DNA of 55,925 nucleotides from an uncultured Colwellia sp. (GTDB taxonomy: Bacteria > Pseudomonadota > Gammaproteobacteria > Enterobacterales > Alteromonadaceae): the NCBI GenBank assembly GCA_913020705.1, contig CAJWBY010000010.1, forward strand, positions 1 through 55,925, in the 5' to 3' direction. The notes below the pieces were generated by a model. The model was not told where the DNA came from, made no database searches, and saw only the letters and a program-made list of their open reading frames with translations. Made by a program: the position numbers and the translations under genes. Shown here one piece after another: positions 34,964-43,594 of the stretch (positions are counted from its first letter, which is position 1; every line of letters begins with the position of its first letter).

Positions 34964-36016
34964 TTATTTGTTTTCCTCTAAGTCAATATTGTACTTTTTA
35001 GTCTTAGCTTTCCATAAACGCTTTGCCAATTTTTGCATATCAATATCTTTGTCACCTTCATCAATTATTTCATGACCAATTAAAGTTTCCAGAATATCTT
35101 CCAATGTTAATATTCCACGCACAGTGCCATATTCATTTACAATGAGGGAAATATTAGTTTTACTTATTAATAGTTCTCTCATCGCGTGTGACAAACACAT
35201 GTTATCTAGAAAGGTTGGCATCTCCCTAATATAATTACCTAAACGGGTATCATAATTACCACGAGCTTGAGCTAACAGTAAATCACCTCGGATAACAAAG
35301 CCTACAATATCATCTGGTTCATTTTCATAAATAGGAATCCTAGTAAAACGATTTTTATTGTGTTTATGAAAAAACTCTTTTACTAGAAGTTGCTGAGGCT
35401 GAGAGAACATCACAGTTCTTGGTGTCATTATGTCTTTAATTTTTATTTCTTGCAGCAACAATAAATTTTGTAATATCGTAGCTTCTTGTTGATTTATATG
35501 TCCTTCGTTTACACTCAACTGAGCCATAATGGAAAAATCATCCCGTTTAAATCCGATAGACTCCTTCTTTACCATATTGCGAGTAATCAACTCTAATATT
35601 TTGATGATAGGGTTCAACATATATATAACGAACTTAAGACAATGGGCGGTGGCTGGAGCCAATGCTTTCCAATATGAAGCGCCAAGTGTTTTTGGAATGA
35701 TCTCTGAAAAAACGAGTATCAAGAAAGTTAGTACCGCGGAGATAACTCCTAATGAAATATCTCCCAACACTAAAGTGGCTTGAGCACCTACTCCTGCGGC
35801 ACCTACGGTATGAGCAATAGTATTTAAGGTTAAAATAGCAGACAAGGGTTTATTTATATTCCCCTTTAATTCTCGGAGAATTTCACCTGATTTATGTCCA
35901 TTCTTTTCTAAAAAGGCAATATATACCCAAGAAACACTCAACAGTACAGCTTCTGCAATTGAACACAAAAACGAAAAAAACAAAGCAATAAATAAATATA
36001 ACCCTAAAAGAAGCAT
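34964..36016 (-). CDS. DUF21/CBS-domain membrane protein (CNNM/CorC-type), short form
   Basis: The product is 350 residues from the ATG at 36016 (AAGG six bases upstream; a TTG at 36043 is an unsupported extension). Residues 1-170 are a DUF21/CNNM transmembrane domain with SIAEAVLLS, NTIAHTVGA and SEIIPKTLGA. Residues 190-320 are a CBS pair (IMTPRTVMF, RIPIYENEPDDIVGFV, LIVNEYGTVRGILTLEDILETLIG). Full-length family members carry a further C-terminal transport-associated domain that is missing here; after the CBS pair only about 30 charged residues remain. Members are linked to Mg2+/Co2+ or Na+ handling. Its link to the glucan genes is positional only. Confidence 0.88.
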   Translation of the reverse strand: MLLLGLYLFIALFFSFLCSIAEAVLLSVSWVYIAFLEKNGHKSGEILRELKGNINKPLSAILTLNTIAHTVGAAGVGAQATLVLGDISLGVISAVLTFLILVFSEIIPKTLGASYWKALAPATAHCLKFVIYMLNPIIKILELITRNMVKKESIGFKRDDFSIMAQLSVNEGHINQQEATILQNLLLLQEIKIKDIMTPRTVMFSQPQQLLVKEFFHKHNKNRFTRIPIYENEPDDIVGFVIRGDLLLAQARGNYDTRLGNYIREMPTFLDNMCLSHAMRELLISKTNISLIVNEYGTVRGILTLEDILETLIGHEIIDEGDKDIDMQKLAKRLWKAKTKKYNIDLEENK

Positions 36017-36419
36017 AACCACCTTTTTACGCTGAAAACACAATAATGACTTTAATATGTCATTATTAATATAAGCTTAATTTTACATTTAAGTCTATTT
36101 AATATTATTGTGCATAATGAGTGAGGTCGTTCCCTTATTTGAATCAAAGAGTACTGACTGTATATTAAAGGCCTTATCTGTCAGCTATGGCGGCTTAGTT
36201 CTGAGTCAACAACAAGATAGATTGACACTCTAAACAGCTTAAGTATCTATTGACGTGAACATTCGGGTTCGTATAAAAGTGAACCTTTCGACCTATACTT
36301 TAGAGAAGGTTGCCTATTTTCTGATGAAAACGGCAACCTAAAAGTAAGATAGTTTATTTTAAGAACACAGAATAAAATCAAAAAATAATGTGGATGATTT
36401 ACTCGCTAGAAAACTGGTT
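36017..36419. other. Intergenic region with hairpin
   Basis: These 403 bases lie downstream of the GH16 gene and upstream of the CBS-domain gene on the same strand. AGGTTGCC (36307-36314) and GGCAACCT (36332-36339), with an inner TTTTC/GAAAA pairing, form a hairpin about 80 bases after the GH16 stop. It could be a terminator or RNA processing site, although no T run follows. I find no intact gene. Confidence 0.45.
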
Positions 36420-37871
36420 TCATCTTAACTTAAAATACCCCACTTTAGTGCTTAACAAGATAAGCATCAATAGCATTAAATAACTAAATGAGCCTCCACT
36501 GCTCTTTTCACTTTTAACACCGCCAGGGTCAATCTGAACCTCATTAACAGTAAATTGAATACTGCTACTTGCTGAAAGTATTGGGTTACCGTTGTCATTC
36601 ACAGTCAAATCGATTTTGTGCGAACTACCACCTGACATAGAAGATGGATCAAAACGAACAACTCCCCCATCAATAGAGGGTGATGGTATAGCACTTGTCA
36701 TTAACCAAATATAAGAAAGGTTATCGTCAGTATTTTCATCTGTCGCATTGGCTGATATTTCAACTAAACCTGCATTAATGTCAATTGATGAAACAACTAC
36801 ATTATTCTGTGTAATTGATAAAGAAACTTCAGGAGCTAAATTGACAACGTCAACCACACAACCATTTTCATCAACAATTTTTCCAGATGGCGTATTAGGA
36901 CAATTATCAATATTGTTTTCTATGCCGTCATTATCGTCATCAGCATAAAGAGTCGGAGTGCTTTCATTACAGCGATTGGCATTGTTTTGATTGGTTGAAG
37001 TACAATGTGCTAAGTAATCAACTTCCATCGTTACTTTGTTAAGGCTTGAATCTATTGTTCCACCTAAATTTCCCCCCATGGCAACATTAAGCAAAACAAA
37101 CATAGGCTCTTTATATTGTGGGCAATTCGAGACATTATGTGAAGTGACTAGCGTGTCGTCCATGTAAAATGAGATGTTATCTTCATCCCACTCAATCGCG
37201 TAATCATGCCAACTGAGAACATCATTAGCACCGTTTGGATAAGTAAACCTCACCTCATTACCACAAGAGCCACCGCCAGCATTAAAAAAATTGGTGATAT
37301 AAGTACTCGGGTTATTAGCAAACCATTCCCAGACATCTATTTCGCCAGCACCAGCGTTTGGCCAGTTAGAAAAATCATCATCATTTTTTCGTGGGCTTTC
37401 AGCGATACGATTCTCTAACATCCAAAAGGCAGGCCATGTGCCACCTTCTAGATTATGAAAACGAATTCTTGATTCAATTCTACCGTATAGAAACTCACGC
37501 TTATCTTTGCCGTTAATTCTGCCTGATGTCCAGGTTCTGGGTTGATTATTTAAACCCGCACAATTAACCTGTTTTTTTCTTGCAATGATTTTTAAAGTAC
37601 CGTCAGAAACATCGAAGTTTTTATTAACTGAACTGTCGTCATCGGTATAACATTGCACTTCATTATTAAAGTTAGCATCTATTTGAGCGGTCCAATTCTG
37701 CCAATTAACACTGTTCCCTGCAAAAGTATCAATATAATTAACTTCCCAACCTGCGTTAGCGGTTGTTGTTAACAAACTAAAGAGGAAAATGAGTAATAGT
37801 CGACTTTTTACAGTGATACATTTTTGCTGTACCGACGTAGATTTCCGTTGATATATTGTATGTTTTTTCAT
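36420..37871 (-). CDS. GH16 glucanase with TSP3/Ig-like tail and GlyGly-CTERM-like sorting signal
   Basis: The product has 483 residues. A signal peptide ends TTTANA|G (residue 40). GH16 covers about 41-290, with catalytic GEIDVWEW (E177, D179, E182). A calcium-binding thrombospondin type 3 repeat lies near 308-335 (DDDNDGIENNIDNCP), followed by an Ig/cadherin-like domain (345-450). The C-terminus is GG-S, a hydrophobic helix and a basic end (VGYFKLR), which resembles the GlyGly-CTERM signal processed by rhombosortase. It should be exported and perhaps released or lipid-anchored after processing. It follows the di-heme CBM6 protein gene by 66 bases, so the two are probably co-transcribed from element B. 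Confidence 0.88.
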   Translation of the reverse strand: MKKHTIYQRKSTSVQQKCITVKSRLLLIFLFSLLTTTANAGWEVNYIDTFAGNSVNWQNWTAQIDANFNNEVQCYTDDDSSVNKNFDVSDGTLKIIARKKQVNCAGLNNQPRTWTSGRINGKDKREFLYGRIESRIRFHNLEGGTWPAFWMLENRIAESPRKNDDDFSNWPNAGAGEIDVWEWFANNPSTYITNFFNAGGGSCGNEVRFTYPNGANDVLSWHDYAIEWDEDNISFYMDDTLVTSHNVSNCPQYKEPMFVLLNVAMGGNLGGTIDSSLNKVTMEVDYLAHCTSTNQNNANRCNESTPTLYADDDNDGIENNIDNCPNTPSGKIVDENGCVVDVVNLAPEVSLSITQNNVVVSSIDINAGLVEISANATDENTDDNLSYIWLMTSAIPSPSIDGGVVRFDPSSMSGGSSHKIDLTVNDNGNPILSASSSIQFTVNEVQIDPGGVKSEKSSGGSFSYLMLLMLILLSTKVGYFKLR

Positions 37872-37937
37872 TATTTATCTCTTGTTCTCTTAAAAAATCA
37901 TTGAGTCAATCTCTCATCGACTCAATGAATACCGACT

Positions 37938-40900
37938 TTATAATGATTTCAAAAATGCAATCAGCGCTGCTTCTTCAGTATCAGACAATGCTTCATATTT
38001 GACTTTAGAAGCTTCAGATTCCCCACCATGCCAGAGAATTGCTTCATCAATCGTTCTCGCACGTCCGTCATGTAAATAACTATGCTCGGGCGAACATTCT
38101 TCATTACCCTGACCGCCAATTGGATTTACAACACCACCAGTAACGCATGCTGACAAACCTAATCCCCACAATGGTGTTGTTCGCCATTCAGCACCTGTAG
38201 CGTTTCCTTCACCTAAATTATCAGCTAGACCTTCGCCCATGTCGTGCAACAATAAATCGGTATAAGGATGAATAGTTTGATCTCTTAGTTCACTCAATGG
38301 GTGATATATACTGGTTTGTAATGTATCGGTATGACAATCCACACAGCCTATACTTGAGAACAAAGCCTGACCTTGTTGTACTTGAGGATCATCAAGGTCT
38401 CGTTGTGCTCTTACGCCCAACAAGGCGATATATTTCACTAAGTTATTAAGGTGCTCGTCGCTTATTTCAGATTGGTCATTTCCACATTCATCTCTTACTA
38501 GCTGAGCTGAACCACAATCAGGCGATGGCAATACCGAGGTCATAACACCCATATCGGTATTAAATGCTGCCGCTACTTGATGCTTTATACTTGATGTAGC
38601 TGCTTTCCAACCAAAACGTCCAAGGCGAATTTCTTGGGTTTCTGGGTCGATAGCGCTTTGCGCTTTACCTGAAATACCAAAGGGAGCAACCTCATCATTA
38701 ACATCAGCCATCGCTAAAATAGTTTCTTCAGGGATTGCTTCTAATAACCCTAGCCCTACGAGTTGAGGTGCAATACGTGCTGAGAATTTTTCTGGCGTCC
38801 CCGTTGAAAACTTATAATTAGGAGAGCGTAATCCATCAACCTCAGTCCAAGATTCAATCGCCACTGTTCCTTCGTTTTGTACACCGCCTGTATTAGTTGG
38901 CTGTAAAACCGCACCACGTTGGGCATCTGCATTACCATCAGCATCGGCAATTTTAAATACCCATTTATCTAGTGCCTCACCAATAGGTGCCGGTGCTGCT
39001 CTACCATTTCGTTCATGACAACTTGCACAACTATGATTAACAAAATGCGTTCCTGATTTACCCACCATTTCTGAAAAGGTACCATTGGCAGGATCTTCAT
39101 CATGCTTGCCATCAACAAAAGAGGTGTGATGAATACGTCGTCCAAGAACGAATGGCTGACCATTAAAACTAGATAAATTAGTTGCCATTTGCATAAAATG
39201 GTCGTCTGGCTCATTGGTATATTGATATGGAAGTGTCGTATTCCCCCCCAGCCAACCTTCTTTGGCAATAGGATGTGAATTTTCACGCTCTGAAGATTTA
39301 TCATCAAAGTCTCCCACTGTTTTCCAAGGAACCATACCGCCCTTACCTACTTGATAAAGGTAAGTTGTACCGTAATAATTTGACCGTCCCTCAGGAACCC
39401 CCAATAAAAACTGACTCACTTCAATTTCCATATGTTGGCCAATACTAAGCGTTTCTGAACTGCCATTAAGTCCTCGAAACTCATTAATGGTTACTGAATA
39501 TTTATATTGATCGCCAGTACTACTCGTTTGAACTAGATCGTCGTCATAACTACCATGACCGACAGTCACAACGTTAGGCTCATAATTACCATGGTATTCA
39601 GCAACAGTATTCATTCCCGAGTACCATGCTCTAAATTCTAATGCTTCAAGCTGCCATTCACTTACCCATTCAACTAAAATGGATGAGCCGCCTTTAGCAA
39701 CGTAATCAGTAAATTTATAACGAGCTGTTCGGTGGGTCCAATAATGAGAAAGGTAATGGTCGTATTGCTGAAATTGGTCTTCTTTCGCGTGACGATCTCT
39801 CCCCCGGTCAGAAAATTTTGTAACAACGGCATCATTAGTTTCATAAATTAAAGCATGCTCTAGTGCCGTACTTGACGTATAAAGTGGAACAATATCACCA
39901 AAAAGTCCGTATTCTTGAAGTTGCCAACCCGTTATAGCCGCACCTTCAGTAGTATCTTTTGCTGTATCACCAATAAAAAAGTATAACGGCTTACCCTGAT
40001 AGGCCGCTTGTGTTGTTCCATCATTACGAGTAATTATTGATAAATTGGGTACACCAGAAGCAACACCATCAGTTACCAAAAGAGGAGGCCAATTAACTGC
40101 ACAGCTATCGTTGCAATTACTCCCCTCAGAACCCATATCATTATCAAAAGTATATAAGCTAAAATCTGGTTTTCCGCTGTCTTTTCCACCCACAAGAATA
40201 TCGTTGTTAAAGGCCACTTCAATTAACTGCTCAACGGCTTCACAGCCAAAGAAATCGACAAATGTGCCTATTGGTGTCTCAGGACAATTATCAAGGTTAT
40301 TAAATACGCCATCACCGTCTGAATCAGAACACCCCACTTCATTAACAACTGCATTCGGCGGTGTATCCAAACATAAGTCGACATCATTACCAATACCATC
40401 TAAATCATCATCAATAACCGCTGTTATTTGTAACCAGTTAATATTAAATGAACCAGAATCTATTGTTAATCTAATCGTAAAAGTACCGCTAGTCGTTAAA
40501 AACGAATTAACAACATGTGTTTCAAAGGTCTGCCATCCTCCTGTGCTTCCAACAGTATCGCTACCGATTGTTTTGCCATCTATCGACAAGGTATAATTAC
40601 CACCCCCTGACTCAGACGCAACACGGGTACTAATTGCATAAGTGGCTTCACTTAACGTTACTGAATATTCGAGCCACTCTGTTGGTTGGGTATAGCCAAT
40701 ATTGTATCCGCCCCCCACATCCGTAGTGACTTCGATATCGACTTCATCATTACGATAGTTTGCTCCACCTTCGTTGTCAGGAGTGGTATCGTAATAACTG
40801 ATGTAATCTTCTGCTTGAATAAGCACATCGACAACTTCTTCAACCACTGCACAGCCAGCGATGTCCACAGTGGTACCTTCAGGGGTATCAGGACATGTAT

Positions 40901-41198
40901 CTTCTTCATCATTAACACCGTCGTTGTCACTATCAGTATCGACAATAACAACAATTATTTCGCAACCACTCGCGTCTACACTCGCATTTGCTACTGTATT
41001 TGGGCAGACGTCGACTTGATCGAAAATGCCATCATTATCACTGTCTAAATTTATCACCACTTCTTGTTCTGAAGATGAATCACCTCCACAGCCCATTAGA
41101 AAACTGAGTAAAAACAGCAAAACTATTTTTTTTGACGTAACTGTAAAAGTACTTGTTGGTGCTCTACATTTACTAAAATTCATTTTTAATTTGTTCAT
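37938..41198 (-). CDS. CBM6 / di-heme c-type cytochrome (DHOR-like) fusion lipoprotein
   Basis: The product has 1086 residues and a lipobox LMGC (C37). Thrombospondin type 3 calcium repeats lie near 51-80, 88-116 and 264-320. Residues 124-260 are a CBM6 module (IQAEDY, WLEYSV, NINWLQI). Residues 326-430 resemble COG4315 lipoproteins with the Yx(FWY)xxD motif (LYTFDND). From about 470 onward it matches di-heme oxidoreductases (DHOR), with heme sites CASCH (724-728) and CVDCH (952-956) and the late LHDGRARTIDEAILWHGGE segment. It is anchored, calcium-binding, sugar-binding and redox-active. It is first in an operon with a GH16 and has promoter element B. The electron donor and acceptor are unknown. 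Confidence 0.87.
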   Translation of the reverse strand: MNKLKMNFSKCRAPTSTFTVTSKKIVLLFLLSFLMGCGGDSSSEQEVVINLDSDNDGIFDQVDVCPNTVANASVDASGCEIIVVIVDTDSDNDGVNDEEDTCPDTPEGTTVDIAGCAVVEEVVDVLIQAEDYISYYDTTPDNEGGANYRNDEVDIEVTTDVGGGYNIGYTQPTEWLEYSVTLSEATYAISTRVASESGGGNYTLSIDGKTIGSDTVGSTGGWQTFETHVVNSFLTTSGTFTIRLTIDSGSFNINWLQITAVIDDDLDGIGNDVDLCLDTPPNAVVNEVGCSDSDGDGVFNNLDNCPETPIGTFVDFFGCEAVEQLIEVAFNNDILVGGKDSGKPDFSLYTFDNDMGSEGSNCNDSCAVNWPPLLVTDGVASGVPNLSIITRNDGTTQAAYQGKPLYFFIGDTAKDTTEGAAITGWQLQEYGLFGDIVPLYTSSTALEHALIYETNDAVVTKFSDRGRDRHAKEDQFQQYDHYLSHYWTHRTARYKFTDYVAKGGSSILVEWVSEWQLEALEFRAWYSGMNTVAEYHGNYEPNVVTVGHGSYDDDLVQTSSTGDQYKYSVTINEFRGLNGSSETLSIGQHMEIEVSQFLLGVPEGRSNYYGTTYLYQVGKGGMVPWKTVGDFDDKSSERENSHPIAKEGWLGGNTTLPYQYTNEPDDHFMQMATNLSSFNGQPFVLGRRIHHTSFVDGKHDEDPANGTFSEMVGKSGTHFVNHSCASCHERNGRAAPAPIGEALDKWVFKIADADGNADAQRGAVLQPTNTGGVQNEGTVAIESWTEVDGLRSPNYKFSTGTPEKFSARIAPQLVGLGLLEAIPEETILAMADVNDEVAPFGISGKAQSAIDPETQEIRLGRFGWKAATSSIKHQVAAAFNTDMGVMTSVLPSPDCGSAQLVRDECGNDQSEISDEHLNNLVKYIALLGVRAQRDLDDPQVQQGQALFSSIGCVDCHTDTLQTSIYHPLSELRDQTIHPYTDLLLHDMGEGLADNLGEGNATGAEWRTTPLWGLGLSACVTGGVVNPIGGQGNEECSPEHSYLHDGRARTIDEAILWHGGESEASKVKYEALSDTEEAALIAFLKSL

Positions 41199-41390
41199 TA
41201 TTTTATTATTCTTCTCTAAAAATGTTCAAATAAGTTAATCGATAATCAACTTATTGAATAATTCGGTTTATAACGATTCCAAAAAGATAAGCAGAACTAC
41301 ATCACCTGTTTCAAAAGTGTTTAATACTTTGCTTTAGAATTATCTAGTTTGTGAGCACCTTATAAATAACCATGCTCAAGCCTGAATATT

Positions 41391-41460
41391 TTTAGCATAA
41401 TGATTAACCAATTAGCATCGAAATACGGTCAGTGGGGGGGATTAAAAAGTTGAAATGGAT
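41391..41460 (-). promoter_or_regulatory. Element B: conserved promoter block with bipartite site
   Basis: On the plus strand it reads TTTAGCATAA through AATTAGCATCGAAATACGGT, a run of seven G, and AAGTTGAAATGGAT. It closely matches element A upstream of the GH16/TonB operon. The core is ACGGT at 41425-41429 and TGGAT at 41456-41460, 31 bases apart. It lies 193-262 bases upstream of the di-heme gene start and points at it. Confidence 0.7.
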
Positions 41461-41490
41461 ATAGAGTGTGAACAAATGGTGTTAATGAAT

Positions 41491-41532
41491 AATTTATTTA
41501 TTAATCACATACAACTAATTAATAAATAAATT
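41491..41532. repeat. AT-only 15-bp inverted repeat
   Basis: AATTTATTTATTAAT (41491-41505) and its exact reverse complement (41518-41532) flank a 12-base loop. It lies between the di-heme operon promoter and the symporter terminator. With no G or C in the stem it is unlikely to terminate well and may instead be a protein-binding or melting site. Confidence 0.5.
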
Positions 41533-41618
41533 AAAAACAATAACTTAATTGTGTTTTTGTATTTTGTTTGTTTACATTAACTTTGAATAAAACAGTAAAA
41601 AACAATGGGCATAAAGTT

Positions 41619-41658
41619 AATGATATACCCATAGGATTAGCCAAATGGGTATATCATT
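41619..41658 (-). terminator. Hairpin after the second symporter gene
   Basis: AATGATATACCCAT (41619-41632) pairs perfectly with 41645-41658 around a 12-base loop, ten bases after the symporter stop on the minus strand. No immediate T run follows. Confidence 0.55.
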
Positions 41659-41668
41659 TAAAACTGCT

Positions 41669-43177
41669 TTACGCTGGAGTTGCCCCTTCAGATGTTTCAT
41701 CCAAAGTACTATTGTCAGCAGCCATATTTCCACGTCTTTCTTCAAGCTTTTTACGTGTCTCGTGAGCCATTTTTTCAGTGATCGGATAAGTAGCAACCAT
41801 CCAAATGGCAAGTACTGAACAAAATACGGGTACAAGAACATCTGCTAAACGCATGTAAAATAATGTATCTCCAGCTTGAGCACCACCTAACGCAACATCA
41901 AAGCCAGTTGCATGAAGTAAGAATCCGCCAGCCGCCATTGCTGCAGCCAAGCCAAGTTTAACAACCCACCAGTAAATAGAGCCAAACATGCCTTCACGTC
42001 GTTCACCAGTTTCCAGTTCATCTAGATCACATACATCTGCTACCATTGACCCCATCAAGGTAAATAAACCGCCTAAACCAAAAGAAAAGAACATGGGTGG
42101 AATAATGACTAGCATTGGATTATCGGGTGTAAAACAAATCCATTTCAGCGCATAACCGAAAATAGAAATAGCGATAGTGATGAAAAATGCATTTCGTTTA
42201 CCCAGCCAGCTCGATAATTTAGTGACAATAAAAATAGCACAAGAAGTCGAAACAAATGACACGGTACCGGCCCAACCGACATATTCTGCGCCTAGTGCCT
42301 GGTCACCGCCAAACACGTAATAAATAATCACGTAACTTTGAAATGCTGAAACCATCATAAAACCATTAAAGACTAAAAATGTTGCACCACATAAACTAAG
42401 AAACGGCTTAAACTTAAGTGTAATTAAAAACCCTTTAAAAAAGTCAGCGGCAGAACTCGCTAGGCTTCTTGACTTTACAGGTACAACCGCTGAGTCAACA
42501 ACAGTTTTTGAATTGGCGATGGGCGTAAAACGTTCAGTAAGGAATATTGCCGGCAAAATACCCACAATAATGGTAAAGAGTCCAATGATGACGGCCAACC
42601 AACTAGCACCTTCAATCATATCGCTAAAAAGCGATTCATTTTGCATAAACAATAAGAACCAAGGGGCAAATAACCAGGCAAATTGCCCCATAAAGTTCTG
42701 AACTGCCATGATACTAGTACGTTCATGATAATCTGGCGTTAACTCATAACCTAAAGCAACCCAAGGCGTGGCAAAAACAGTGTAAGCGAGATAAAAAATG
42801 ATAGAACCAATCAAAAAGAACCAAAAGTAAAACTCTTCACTCTGCCCTCTAGGCAGTTGCCATAACAAGGCGAAGGTTATACCTGCGATAATAGCTCCAC
42901 AAAATATATAGGGTCTGCGTCTGCCCCACTTTGATCGCGTGTTGTCGGAAATATAACCCATTAGAGGATCAGTAAATGCATCTACCAAGCGAGGTAGTGC
43001 ACCTAACAAACCTACTAGAGCAGGATTCATACCTAACCCTAAGTTAAGCACAATGGTCATTGTACCAATTGCCGCACCTAGTAAGTTATTAACGAAAGCA
43101 CCGAATCCATAGATAATTTTTCTTATTATTGAAATTTTATCTTCAGGTCGAGTTTCATAGGTTTCTTGCGTACTCAT
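41669..43177 (-). CDS. GPH-family glycoside:cation symporter (MFS), second copy
   Basis: The 502-residue, 12-segment transporter shows the GPH loop after helix 2 (DAFTDPLMGYISDNTRSKWGR region with RRRPYIFCG) and the later MVADVCDLDELETGERREGMFGS motif. The sequence is only distantly like the symporter at 22060, so the two probably take different substrates, for example glucose versus oligosaccharides. It is transcribed alone, divergent from the two GH3 genes, with a bipartite site (43318-43353) about 140 bases upstream. The C-terminus is a hydrophilic tail (ERRGNMAADNSTLDETSEG). Confidence 0.9.
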   Translation of the reverse strand: MSTQETYETRPEDKISIIRKIIYGFGAFVNNLLGAAIGTMTIVLNLGLGMNPALVGLLGALPRLVDAFTDPLMGYISDNTRSKWGRRRPYIFCGAIIAGITFALLWQLPRGQSEEFYFWFFLIGSIIFYLAYTVFATPWVALGYELTPDYHERTSIMAVQNFMGQFAWLFAPWFLLFMQNESLFSDMIEGASWLAVIIGLFTIIVGILPAIFLTERFTPIANSKTVVDSAVVPVKSRSLASSAADFFKGFLITLKFKPFLSLCGATFLVFNGFMMVSAFQSYVIIYYVFGGDQALGAEYVGWAGTVSFVSTSCAIFIVTKLSSWLGKRNAFFITIAISIFGYALKWICFTPDNPMLVIIPPMFFSFGLGGLFTLMGSMVADVCDLDELETGERREGMFGSIYWWVVKLGLAAAMAAGGFLLHATGFDVALGGAQAGDTLFYMRLADVLVPVFCSVLAIWMVATYPITEKMAHETRKKLEERRGNMAADNSTLDETSEGATPA

Positions 43178-43317
43178 AAAGCGTTATTCCGTTGAAAATG
43201 ATGATTGAATGAAACTTTTTAACTAGACGTTTATATACGCTAAAATTCCGTTAAAACTATTCATATATATAAGGTCCATCTGACATTATATAAATGTATA
43301 TCTTAAACAATGAAAAA

Positions 43318-43353
43318 ACGATGAGTGGGTCGTTATATGTCGATGAAATGGCC
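43318..43353 (-). promoter_or_regulatory. Bipartite site facing the second symporter gene
   Basis: The plus strand reads ACGAT at 43318-43322 and TGAAATGGCC ending at 43353. The half-site spacing is 31 bases, as in element B, and TGAAATGG is identical to elements A and B. It lies 141-176 bases upstream of the symporter start. Confidence 0.55.
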
Positions 43354-43436
43354 TGGTGATAATTTTGTATTTACAATAAATACTTTTATTCCTTCATATT
43401 ACAATAACGACAAGTTCTATTAAAAAATTAGCAAAA

Positions 43437-43471
43437 GTCCAAATAGCCTCGAAATAAGTCCACCCTACCGT
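43437..43471 (+). promoter_or_regulatory. Bipartite site facing the GH3 pair
   Basis: GTCCA at 43437-43441 is followed by ACCGTATTT from 43467, a 30-base spacing identical to element A, with the same ACCGTATTT half. Between them lies AAGTCCACC. It is 124-158 bases upstream of the first GH3 start codon. Confidence 0.6.
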
Positions 43472-43594
43472 ATTTAAGTTGTTTCCATTCACATTAGTAA
43501 TAACCTGAAAGAATAGGTTAGATTCATTTTATTGAAGTTAAGTCGGGTCAAAGACCTTTCGCATTCAAAATTTTCACATCATTTAAGAGACGTC

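Noticed and set aside
36044..36300. Possible gene remnant or mobile-element debris between the CBS-domain and GH16 genes
   Set aside because: Short translated stretches were suggestive but no frame longer than about 20 codons gave a recognisable motif, and no terminal repeats were found.
40045..40596. 183-codon plus-strand frame within the di-heme gene
   Set aside because: Antisense to a gene with clear lipobox, CBM6 and heme motifs; low-complexity Ser/Pro/Leu composition typical of shadow frames.
41434..41440. Run of seven G in element B considered as a phase-variable tract
   Set aside because: It is non-coding and only seven long. A spacing change between half-sites is possible, but there is no evidence of variation in one sequence.
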